Program-made: the position numbers and the translations under genes
NCBI GenBank assembly: GCA_002418685.1
Contig: DIEP01000069.1
Coordinates: 1 to 14,890, forward strand
DNA length: 14,890 nucleotides
Source: Ignavibacteria bacterium UBA5771
Lineage (GTDB): Bacteria > Bacteroidota > Ignavibacteria > Kapaibacteriales > UBA2268
Direction of reading: 5' to 3'
Notes under the pieces: model-generated
Told to the model about the DNA's origin: nothing
What the model saw: the letters and a program-made list of their open reading frames with translations, nothing else
The model's database searches: none
In this document: positions 6,946 to 13,858 of the stretch, piece by piece
Numbering within the stretch: the stretch's first letter is position 1
Layout: each line of letters opens with the position of its first letter

Positions 6946-7266
6946 TTAATAATTTTCATCATCAGGATGCCATAAATATTTTGAGAGCTCCACAGTGTCA
7001 TTTTGAAAAGTAATACCTTCGCCAAGCAAAAGCTCTTTCATTAGTGAAGGTGTTTCAAAATGATGCTTACCTGATAGCGCACCGAAACGATTGACTACTC
7101 TATGAAAAGGCAAATCTATGTCTGCATTTCTCGACAACACCCATCCCACCATTCTCGCAGAAGAACTAATGCCACAAACTCTTGCTATTTCTCCGTATGT
7201 TGTAACTTTTCCATAAGGTATTTGCCTTACAATATCGAGAACTTTTTTTTCAAAATCTTTTTGCAT
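6946..7266 (-). CDS. MGMT-family alkyltransferase-like protein, Cys replaced by Phe
   Basis: Small cytoplasmic DNA-binding-domain protein of the O6-methylguanine-DNA methyltransferase family. It is 106 residues from the ATG at 7266; a TTG five codons upstream is less likely. It shows the conserved IPYGKVTTYGEIA (16-28, with the base-flipping Tyr at 24), SARMVGWVL (36-44, with the Arg finger at 38) and PFHRVVN (53-59), followed by GKHHFETP. True methyltransferases have PCHRV with an acceptor Cys. Here that residue is Phe54, so it cannot act as a suicide alkyl acceptor. Alkyltransferase-like (ATL) proteins with Trp or Ala at this site bind O6-alkylguanine and recruit nucleotide excision repair, which is the likely role here. 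It is the upstream partner of the SPT-like gene, whose ribosome binding site begins right after this stop. Confidence 0.9.
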   Translation of the reverse strand: MQKDFEKKVLDIVRQIPYGKVTTYGEIARVCGISSSARMVGWVLSRNADIDLPFHRVVNRFGALSGKHHFETPSLMKELLLGEGITFQNDTVELSKYLWHPDDENY

Positions 7267-7341
7267 CTTTCTAAAATTCAAAATTAAAAAATTTAATTCT
7301 ATTAATAAATTGAAACTATAATTATTTTTTTATTTAAACGT

Positions 7342-7359
7342 TTTGAAGTATAATTCAAA
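7342..7359. promoter_or_regulatory. Palindrome overlapping a possible -10 box
   Basis: TTTGAA (7342-7347) and TTCAAA (7354-7359) form a perfect inverted repeat across a 6-base centre. The hexamer TATAAT (7349-7354) lies within it, 17 bases before the ATG at 7372, in the 105-base divergent gap between the MGMT-like gene and the flavodoxin-fold gene. No convincing -35 box is present, and such palindromes arise easily in AT-rich DNA. Confidence 0.3.
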
Positions 7360-7371
7360 TATAGAGATATT

Positions 7372-8106
7372 ATGAAAATTTCATTGATTACTTATGTTCC
7401 TAAAATTTCAAAGAATGGAACTCAAGAATTCCACTCTATAAAATATATTTTAGACCCTTTCTTAAAATCGCTCACACAAAGCAGCACCGAAAATGTCGAA
7501 GTTGAAGTAATCAATCTCGACCAAATGTTAATTAACGAATGCCTCGGCTGTTCCGAAGATCTTTTCTTTACTCCCCAAGACACTTGCAGACAGAAAGACG
7601 ATATGAATTCAGTATATCCAATTCTACGAGATTCTGATCTGTGGTTTTTTGCAATTTCATCGAATTTACCTACTCTACCAACGAAGTTATTAAATTTTCT
7701 TGACAGGTTAGAGCCATTATTTACTGAAGATTTCTTGGAAATGAATGGAAATGGTAAATCATCTTCTAAGAAAAAATTTACGGGTGGTATTTTTCTTCTT
7801 GGAACAAGTTTCTTATGGGATAGAAGTGTTTTTGATGAATTAACTTTTCAAATGCAATCTCTTGCTGTTCTATTTAATAGAGAGCTAAAAGGGCAAATAC
7901 TTCGACCACATTATAGTGCATTTATTGAGCATTGCGAAAATGATTCAACTTTTAAAGAACAAATTTTAAAAGATATTAATTACATCTCTAACTCAATATT
8001 AAATTCTGAGAAAATTGATGATTCGCATTTTCAATCACTCAATGCACCTATTATTACACGGGATGAATATATACGTAAATTTTCTGAAGTTTTATCAATA
8101 ATTTGA
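7372..8106 (+). CDS. Flavodoxin-fold NAD(P)H-dependent reductase-like protein
   Basis: A 244-residue soluble protein resembling the NADPH-dependent FMN reductase / iron-sulfur flavoprotein superfamily. The start MKISLITYVP is a first beta strand, followed by a degenerate phosphate-binding loop (SKNGT, 13-17) where relatives have S-R-GN(S/T). The central hallmark is C57-LG-C60, C72 and then KDDM at 75-78 (C-x2-C...C...DDM), followed by a hydrophobic strand (DLWFFAISSN) where relatives have the flavin-contacting 'tPvY' segment. Aromatic and Pro residues expected there are missing, so flavin binding or substrate choice may differ from the family. The C-terminal part (about 130-244) matches nothing I recognise. 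Its last 12 bases overlap the end of the minus-strand response regulator gene. Family placement is moderate; the reaction is unknown. Confidence 0.7.
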   Translation: MKISLITYVPKISKNGTQEFHSIKYILDPFLKSLTQSSTENVEVEVINLDQMLINECLGCSEDLFFTPQDTCRQKDDMNSVYPILRDSDLWFFAISSNLPTLPTKLLNFLDRLEPLFTEDFLEMNGNGKSSSKKKFTGGIFLLGTSFLWDRSVFDELTFQMQSLAVLFNRELKGQILRPHYSAFIEHCENDSTFKEQILKDINYISNSILNSEKIDDSHFQSLNAPIITRDEYIRKFSEVLSII

Positions 8107-9315
8107 TTGAGTAGCTCTGTCATAAATATATATTGAACCAATAATTGCATCGCTTTGTGTGATATTTAGTAGCATATCGATTGCTGCGGGATCAAGTTTT
8201 GTACCCATACTGATTAGCTTTAAACCCGAATTTGTATATATATTTCTTGATAGTATCATTCCAGGTCTCAGCTCAGATATAAGCACAGGGACTTCCCTCT
8301 GATTTGAACTCTTGCTATTAATATTTTGTGAAGCAAGATATTGGTCGAGCATAGCAATCACTCTAAAGTCATAAAGTCTGCGAGATTCGTTAAATAATGC
8401 CTCCATTGTTTTTGATTCCCTTCCTTGATTTTTTTCAAATTGATATTCATAATCTAGTGCTACACGTAATATTCGACTTTCCAGTGGAATTTTCCACCCT
8501 TTGATTTTGTCAGGAATTCCTGTTCCATCAAAATTTTCATATAAATGATAAACAATATTGATAACTTCATCAAAATCGGGGACTTTTGAAAGCAAAGTCT
8601 TTGAATAATCAGGGACTTTTGCCATTTCTTCGCCAACTACTAAACCATTTACAAGGACGGGCTTTGTAATTTGATGCTCGCTTAAAAATAATTTTCCGGC
8701 AAAAATTAAATCAGCTGCAATTTCAAGATTCGTCGTATCAACTTCCTCCTCGGATATTTTTCTATAAATCCAAATGGCAGCTTTCTTAATTCTTTGTGTT
8801 AATTTTGGAGCATCGGGAATTCTAATATTTTGGAAAGACTTAATTAAGTCAATCAATTGGTCGCGAAGGTTTGAATATTTTTGATTTAATTCATCGATTT
8901 CTTTTTCTTTTGATTGATTATTTATCTGAAGTTCCAAAAATTTCTTAATATTTAAAAATCGCAGAAGTAAATAATCAGTTGATATAGGTTTCTGAAGAAA
9001 TTCATCAGCACCTGCTCTCAAAGATTGTAGAGATATGTCTTTATCTTCCGAACCTGTAATAACAATTGAATAGAAAAGTTCATTTGGATATTTATTCAAT
9101 ATAGTTTTCAAAAGGTTCAGTCCATTCATTCCTTCTAAATATATATCTATAATTAAAATGCTGGGAAAACGAAGCTTCCCAAGAATATCGAGTGTATCTT
9201 CATAAGAGGATATTAATTTTATCTCCGAATTTGGATACACTTTGGAAGCAATCTTTTGATGTAATGTTGATTGTGATATATCGTCTTCAAAAATATAAAT
9301 ATTTATAAATTCCAA
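8095..9315 (-). CDS. Response regulator with degenerate HD-GYP-like output domain
   Basis: Two-component response regulator, 406 residues. The receiver domain (1-120) is intact: acidic pair D11-D12, phospho-acceptor D57 (ILIIDIYLEGMNG), T86 (VITGS) and K108 (FLQKPI). A coiled-coil-like linker follows (about 125-160), then a domain laid out like HD-GYP. In it, the HD position reads AADLIFAGKLFL (199-210) instead of LLHDIGK, the HHE position reads HLYE (256-259), and the signature is DGTGIP (262-267). Catalysis is therefore unlikely, and the domain may bind a nucleotide or partner instead. The C-terminal module (L-PGM, then G-L and MGT-LD) resembles the end of the HD-GYP protein at 3206-4111. 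The TTG start is supported because a stop lies five codons upstream and the D11-D12 pair needs this N-terminus. No histidine kinase is adjacent. It overlaps the flavodoxin-fold gene tail to tail by 12 bases. Confidence 0.88.
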   Translation of the reverse strand: MEFINIYIFEDDISQSTLHQKIASKVYPNSEIKLISSYEDTLDILGKLRFPSILIIDIYLEGMNGLNLLKTILNKYPNELFYSIVITGSEDKDISLQSLRAGADEFLQKPISTDYLLLRFLNIKKFLELQINNQSKEKEIDELNQKYSNLRDQLIDLIKSFQNIRIPDAPKLTQRIKKAAIWIYRKISEEEVDTTNLEIAADLIFAGKLFLSEHQITKPVLVNGLVVGEEMAKVPDYSKTLLSKVPDFDEVINIVYHLYENFDGTGIPDKIKGWKIPLESRILRVALDYEYQFEKNQGRESKTMEALFNESRRLYDFRVIAMLDQYLASQNINSKSSNQREVPVLISELRPGMILSRNIYTNSGLKLISMGTKLDPAAIDMLLNITQSDAIIGSIYIYDRATQSNY

Positions 9316-9353
9316 TTTATTTCTTTTTTAATAATTCTAAATTAATTAAAATT

Positions 9354-9396
9354 TTCTAATTAGAAGAAACAATTCTAAAATTTTTACTTAATTTTG
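9354..9396 (+). promoter_or_regulatory. Possible promoter elements before the acyltransferase-like gene
   Basis: In the 107-base divergent gap, TAATTTTG (9389-9396) matches the Bacteroidota -7 consensus TAnnTTTG, 26 bases before the ATG at 9423. No clear -33 TTTG or TTG lies at the expected distance. A perfect 12-base palindrome, TTCTAATTAGAA (9354-9365), lies upstream and may be an operator or chance. Weak support only. Confidence 0.25.
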
Positions 9397-9422
9397 CACT
9401 CTGTATATGTTGAAAATATAAA

Positions 9423-10565
9423 ATGAATATGAATGTTTCATCCAATAGATTGCCATCTCTGGATTTAGCAAGAATCTTGGCAATGTTAATGATGATTGCA
9501 GGGCATACTTTCTTTTCACTTGTAAATCCCGAGCTTATAGATTTAAATTCTTCCCCCTGGAATTGGTGGAATTTCCTACGTGGAGTTACCGCTCCAATTT
9601 TCCTTACTGTTTCAGGTATTGTCCAAGTTTTCGCAAATAAGCGCGAAGAATCAGGCAAGCTCTCCCCTGCTACTGTCCATAAGCGAATGAAAACAGCGCT
9701 GAGCTTGCTCTTCATTGGTTATTTGCTTATGTTCCCTGCCCAAAATTTATATGATATTCCCTATATTTCCAAATCAATAATTCATACATTCCTATCGGTC
9801 AATATCTTGCAACTTTTTGGCATAACTTTGTTGCTAGTACTCTTGGAGTTCGTATTGACACGTAGTAGTAAATCGCTCTTCCGAATTTCATTGGCAACGG
9901 GGATATTTATCATAATTCTAACTCCGTTTCTCCAAAGAATAAATTGGTTCCAAATCCTGCCTTATGCAGTTGCTTCATATCTTGATCCAACTCAGGGTTC
10001 ATTTTTTACTATTTTCCCATTTTCTGCTTATGTTTTCTTGGGTGTTTCGATTGGCACGATTTTGCAAAGAGTTGAATCTACTAAGCGGCTTGATTTCATA
10101 ATGCATAAAAGCATTATTGCTGCACCAATTCTTCTAGTATTGGGTATGTTAATTTCTTTTCTTGATTTTAATGTTTTCAATAATTCGGGTAATTTATATA
10201 GAGCAGGGATTGGCATTATAATTTTGCGACTTTGCTGTGTTGTAACTATGTTTTACATAACGGGAGTATTAACAAAGATATTCAAGAAATATGAGTCCTA
10301 TTTTATATTTTTTGGGAAAAAATCTCTCTTTGTTTATGTTATCCATATGTTTATCTTATATGGAACTGCATTTACCCCTGGAATCAATACATTTTTTGCA
10401 TTTCAATTGTCCATACCGTGGGCTTTATTCAATATTTTAATTGTTCTCTCATCAACCTTGATAATATCTTATTTAATCAATATTTATTCAAAGATTAATA
10501 AACCTGTGGAATTTTTATATCGTGCTAGTATAGCATTTTATTTAGTATATGTCCTTTTAATTTAA
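9423..10565 (+). CDS. Multipass acyltransferase-like membrane protein (DUF1624/HGSNAT-like)
   Basis: Integral membrane protein of 380 residues with roughly ten hydrophobic segments. The N-terminus RLPSLDLARILAMLMMIAGHTF (R9, D14, R17, H28) and the following PIFLTVSGI are the hallmarks of the DUF1624 / heparan-alpha-glucosaminide N-acetyltransferase-like group, which is related to acyltransferase-3 proteins. These move acyl groups onto sugars or other envelope molecules using the conserved His. A late KKSLFVYVIHMFILYG motif matches the 'S-L-xY-xxH' end of such proteins. The substrate is not readable. The start is ATG at 9423, with a second ATG two codons later. It begins the plus-strand cluster and is followed after 26 bases by the DUF3098 gene. 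An envelope-modifying role is inference. Confidence 0.8.
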   Translation: MNMNVSSNRLPSLDLARILAMLMMIAGHTFFSLVNPELIDLNSSPWNWWNFLRGVTAPIFLTVSGIVQVFANKREESGKLSPATVHKRMKTALSLLFIGYLLMFPAQNLYDIPYISKSIIHTFLSVNILQLFGITLLLVLLEFVLTRSSKSLFRISLATGIFIIILTPFLQRINWFQILPYAVASYLDPTQGSFFTIFPFSAYVFLGVSIGTILQRVESTKRLDFIMHKSIIAAPILLVLGMLISFLDFNVFNNSGNLYRAGIGIIILRLCCVVTMFYITGVLTKIFKKYESYFIFFGKKSLFVYVIHMFILYGTAFTPGINTFFAFQLSIPWALFNILIVLSSTLIISYLINIYSKINKPVEFLYRASIAFYLVYVLLI

Positions 10566-10591
10566 TAATTTTGTAAAAAAAAGTTAAAAAA

Positions 10592-10918
10592 ATGACGAAA
10601 ACAACATATTCAAGTCAGAGGAAACCTTCTCAGATTCAGACAAAATCATCTTCAAGTTCAAGAAAAACTACGAAAAAGCAAGCTCAATGGCTTCTTCCTT
10701 GGACAAAGCAGAATTTTATAATTATGGCTATTGGTCTTGGTGTGATTATAGTAGGATATTTGTTGATGGCTACGGGCATTACTGAGGGACCCGCATTGCC
10801 TGAGGGAAAATGGAATAATCCTCTTGCAGTAACGGTTGCACCAATCCTTCTCGTCCTCGGGTATTGCGTGATTCTACCCTTTGGCATTTTTAAATCGTTC
10901 GTGAAAAAGCAAGAATAA
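10592..10918 (+). CDS. DUF3098 family small membrane protein
   Basis: A 108-residue protein with a basic, Ser/Thr/Lys/Gln-rich N-terminal tail (1-40) and two membrane helices, about 42-61 (NFIIMAIGLGVIIVGYLLMAT) and 78-101 (ending APILLVLGYCVILPFGIF). A short loop between them contains W74-N-N-P77, as in DUF3098 proteins of Bacteroidota. Function unknown. The TAA stop directly abuts the Era ATG, so the two genes are almost certainly co-transcribed and translationally linked. This small-protein/era arrangement is one I recall from Bacteroidota genomes, but I could not check it here. Confidence 0.82.
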   Translation: MTKTTYSSQRKPSQIQTKSSSSSRKTTKKQAQWLLPWTKQNFIIMAIGLGVIIVGYLLMATGITEGPALPEGKWNNPLAVTVAPILLVLGYCVILPFGIFKSFVKKQE

Positions 10919-11809
10919 ATGCCAAAAAAAGCAGGGTTTGTAACTATTGTTGGCAATCCTAATGTTGGGAAGTCAACGCTTGTCAATAATTTGATTGGTT
11001 CGAAGATTTCTATAGTAACCCCAAAACCTCAAACTACACGCAAGGAAATTGTTGGTATATTAACAAAAGATGATTACCAAGTTGTTTTCCTGGATACTCC
11101 TGGGATAATAGTTCCACGTTATAAATTACAAGAAGTGATGATGAGCTATATTCCGCAAAGCATTTCCTCTGCTGATTTGATTCTTTTATTATTCGATTAC
11201 GAAAAAAGAAATAATATAGAATTCCTTATAAAACAGTATTCCGAGTTATTGCAGGAATTATCAGTTCCAAAAATTGCCGTTCTTAATAAAATTGATTTGG
11301 CTAAGGCAAAATCTCAGATTATCCCATCGTTAAATGAGATAAACCAAGCTTTAAAATTCGATGAAATTGTTCCAATCTCTGCCCTGACGGGTGAGAATTT
11401 GGATGAATTAGAAAAATTAATAGTTTCCTATCTTCCAAATCACGAATTTTATTTTGATAAAGATTCAATCAGCACATTGAACGAAAAGTTCTTTGCTTCT
11501 GAAATCATTCGCCAAGTTCTATTTAATTTGCTTGCTAAAGAGCTTCCGTATTCAATCGAAGTCCAAATTGAAGAATTTATTGAAAGAGAAAAAGGGAAAT
11601 GGTTCTTGAATGCAAGTATTATTTGCGAACGCCAAACACAAAAGCAAATTATAATTGGTGCAAATGGTGAAAAAATTAAAGAAATTGGAACAATAGCAAG
11701 AAAGGAAATTGAAGAATTCCTGGGAGAGCCAATCTTCCTTGAATTATTTGTGAAAGTGCGTGAGCATTGGAGAGATAATCCAAACTTTTTGAAATCCTAC
11801 GGATATTAA
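10919..11809 (+). CDS. era: GTPase Era
   Basis: Essential ribosome-assembly GTPase that binds the 3' end of 16S rRNA and the 30S subunit. In this 296-residue protein the GTPase motifs are all present: G1 GNPNVGKS (12-19), G2 PKPQTTR (35-41), G3 DTPG (59-62), G4 NKID (123-126) and G5 SAL (154-156). The C-terminal KH domain has IIIGANGEKIKEIG with its GxxG loop, then LELFVKVREHWRDN. Length fits Era (about 290-305). The start is the ATG touching the stop of the DUF3098 gene. Only one base separates its stop from the end of the convergent cyclotransferase gene, leaving no room for a separate terminator. The G3-following segment (GIIVPRYKLQE) departs slightly from the usual GIHKPKHKL but is otherwise typical. 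Confidence 0.97.
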   Translation: MPKKAGFVTIVGNPNVGKSTLVNNLIGSKISIVTPKPQTTRKEIVGILTKDDYQVVFLDTPGIIVPRYKLQEVMMSYIPQSISSADLILLLFDYEKRNNIEFLIKQYSELLQELSVPKIAVLNKIDLAKAKSQIIPSLNEINQALKFDEIVPISALTGENLDELEKLIVSYLPNHEFYFDKDSISTLNEKFFASEIIRQVLFNLLAKELPYSIEVQIEEFIEREKGKWFLNASIICERQTQKQIIIGANGEKIKEIGTIARKEIEEFLGEPIFLELFVKVREHWRDNPNFLKSYGY

Positions 11810-11810
11810 T

Positions 11811-12641
11811 TTATTTTTTAATTCTTACTTCAAAGAGATTTGACCAATTTTTCCCTGTCAAATAAAACGTGCTTGTCTTGGGATTAAATGCAATACCATT
11901 CGAAACTTCGGCATCTTTTTTATCATCAAGTAGATCTCTGAGATTTGATATATCCAAGATATATACTACTTTTCCATTTTCAGGATTTATCGCAATAATT
12001 TCATCTTTCATATACACATTAGCATAAATATGCCCATCTACCCACTCTAATTCATTTAAATTGAATATTGGTGTATTCCCATCTTCAACTGATAATGTCT
12101 TAATAACATTCATAGTAGATGGTTCATAGAAATTGAGATAATTGGAGCCATCGCTAATAATCAAATGCTTCCCATCGGTAGTAATTCCCCAACCTTCGCC
12201 GGGATAGGAAAATTCTCCAATTTTTTCTAAATTCAAATTGTAAATAAATCCTTTATGATTCTCCCAAGTTAATTGGTAAATCCTTTGTGAAAGGAGGGTT
12301 ATGCCTTCTGCAAAATAAATAGGAGAGAGATTGATTTTTTGCAAAACTTTACCATCTTTGATTTGCACACTACGCAAGGAGGACTGACCGTAAAGTCCCG
12401 TACTTTCATAGAGAATGTCACCAGAAAAGATTAGCCCTTGAGTATAAGCATCTTTGTCGTGAGGATATTTATTAATTATTTCAAATTCAACCATTTTCGA
12501 TGTGATATTATTGGAAATATTAGTTTGTGAAGATTTATCCGAATGATTGTTATTCGACTGCTCAAACTTTTTTGAATTTGTATTGCAAGAGCAAAACAAT
12601 AAAATAGATAAGAACAAGAAGAAGTGCGTTGGGAAATTCAT
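11811..12641 (-). CDS. Glutaminyl-peptide cyclotransferase, lipoprotein
   Basis: Glutamine cyclotransferase of the beta-propeller type (PF05096), which turns N-terminal glutamine of peptides into pyroglutamate. The 276-residue protein starts with a hydrophobic signal ending FCSC, with Cys19 the likely lipidation site. A Ser/Asn/Lys-rich spacer (20-50) follows. The catalytic propeller begins with YPHDKDAYTQGL (59-70) and continues through YESTGLYGQSSLR, LTWENHKGF, GEGWGITTDGK, LNELEWVDGHIYANVY and EVSNGIAFNP, all recognisable family segments. The lipobox is loose (F at -3), as is common in Bacteroidota. It is predicted to sit in the periplasm or at the outer membrane. It is on the minus strand, 81 bases downstream of the YchF-like gene. 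That gap holds no clear hairpin, so they may be co-transcribed. Confidence 0.92.
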   Translation of the reverse strand: MNFPTHFFLFLSILLFCSCNTNSKKFEQSNNNHSDKSSQTNISNNITSKMVEFEIINKYPHDKDAYTQGLIFSGDILYESTGLYGQSSLRSVQIKDGKVLQKINLSPIYFAEGITLLSQRIYQLTWENHKGFIYNLNLEKIGEFSYPGEGWGITTDGKHLIISDGSNYLNFYEPSTMNVIKTLSVEDGNTPIFNLNELEWVDGHIYANVYMKDEIIAINPENGKVVYILDISNLRDLLDDKKDAEVSNGIAFNPKTSTFYLTGKNWSNLFEVRIKK

Positions 12642-12722
12642 AAATTATTTTTTACAAAATTAAATAAAAATAAATTAAAGGTTTTAAAAAATTCAATATA
12701 GAAAAGAAAATAAACCGTCGCT

Positions 12723-13808
12723 TTAACTATGGCGGATATTCAAAATATCACCATCTTTGACGATATATTCTTTGCCTTCCAAACGCAAATATCCTTTTTC
12801 TCGACACTTTGCGATTGTTCCTTCCTGAATCAAATGATCGCTATGCACAACTTCCGCACGAATGAATTTATTATAAAAATCTGTGTGTATCACGCCTGCC
12901 GCTTGTTGTGCGGTCATACCTTTTTTTATCGTCCAACTCCGAGTTTCGTCTTCACCAACCGTTAGAAATGACTGCAAACCAAGCAGGTTATAAGCATTTT
13001 GAATCAATCGATCCAAGGGAGAACCCACCAATCCATATTCATCCATAAATATTTGCTTTTCTTCCTTATCAAGTTGCGAAAGTTCCAATTCAATTTTTGC
13101 GAAAAATGGAAGAATAGCAATCTTTTCAGATGGAAATTTCGCGCGAATTTCATTAACAATTTGCTCTTGATTGGCAACCATATTTTCGCTAAGATTCAAG
13201 GCAATTAAAAGCGGTTTTACTGATAATGGTTGATAATTGACAATATATTTCATAGAATTTTCATCGAAATCCACTTCACGCAATGGAGTATTATTTTCAA
13301 GAGCGTCTTTCCAAAGTTGCATCTCTTTAATTTCTTTTTCGGCTTCCTCTCGATTTTTTTGCTTCAGCATTTCCTTTTGCAATTTTTCAATTCTATTTTC
13401 CACAAAAATTAAATCTGCAAAAATAAATTCATCTTCCAGATTTCGAATATCACGCACCATATCAATTGAATCAGAAAAAGCAGGGACATTGGGGTCATCA
13501 AATCCACGAACAACGTGGAGCAATGCGTCCATGGTCTTAATTTTTGCAATAAATTGTGGAGTAAAGATATTCCCCTTTTGCTCGCTCGGTTGGAAGCCTG
13601 CAAAATCAATGACCTCGATAGTCGCATTGACTTTTCGTTTTGGTTGAAATATCTCTGTCAATATATCCAATCGCTCGTCGGGAACCTTTATCATTGCTCG
13701 ATTTTCATCTTTCTTTTGTTGAGCAATATTCTCCTGATGAATTGCTGTAATTGTTTCGAAAAGAGTAGTTTTACCAGAAAAAGGATAACCAATTATTCCA
13801 ATTTGCAT
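12723..13808 (-). CDS. ychF: YchF-type (Obg-family) NTPase, divergent P-loop
   Basis: A 361-residue protein with the YchF/OLA1 architecture. The P-loop is at G7-YPFSGKT-T15, the switch II DFAG at 68-71, and the ATP-selective NxxE motif NLSE at 205-208. A coiled-coil insertion with charged repeats lies around 137-165. The C-terminal TGS-like DUF933 domain (about 280-358) contains WTIKKGMTAQQAAGVIHTDF and ends KEYIVKDGDILNIRH. Bacterial YchF usually has GLPNVGKST in the P-loop, whereas this one has GYPFSGKTT. The switch II region also lacks the usual K-GAS-GEGLG sequence (here FQPSEQKGNIF). YchF proteins are ribosome-linked ATPases with an unclear in vivo role. The protein could be a divergent paralog rather than the sole YchF; this window cannot tell. 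It is divergent from pgeF with 50 bases between starts. Confidence 0.88.
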   Translation of the reverse strand: MQIGIIGYPFSGKTTLFETITAIHQENIAQQKKDENRAMIKVPDERLDILTEIFQPKRKVNATIEVIDFAGFQPSEQKGNIFTPQFIAKIKTMDALLHVVRGFDDPNVPAFSDSIDMVRDIRNLEDEFIFADLIFVENRIEKLQKEMLKQKNREEAEKEIKEMQLWKDALENNTPLREVDFDENSMKYIVNYQPLSVKPLLIALNLSENMVANQEQIVNEIRAKFPSEKIAILPFFAKIELELSQLDKEEKQIFMDEYGLVGSPLDRLIQNAYNLLGLQSFLTVGEDETRSWTIKKGMTAQQAAGVIHTDFYNKFIRAEVVHSDHLIQEGTIAKCREKGYLRLEGKEYIVKDGDILNIRHS

Positions 13809-13858
13809 AATTTTATAAATTTTTTACAATTAAAAACAAAATTAAATAAAAAAAGAGT
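13809..13858. promoter_or_regulatory. Short divergent region between ychF-like gene and pgeF
   Basis: Fifty nearly pure A/T bases separate the two divergent start codons. Both promoters must lie here or inside the coding ends, but no individual element can be picked out. Nothing else is visible. Confidence 0.3.

Noticed and set aside
9356..9715. Minus-strand open frame antisense to the acyltransferase-like gene
   Set aside because: It lies opposite a well-supported membrane protein and has no family features.
13237..13647. Plus-strand open frame of 136 codons antisense to the YchF-like gene
   Set aside because: The minus-strand frame carries the clear DFAG, NLSE and TGS motifs; the opposite frame is Ser/Phe-rich low-complexity shadow.
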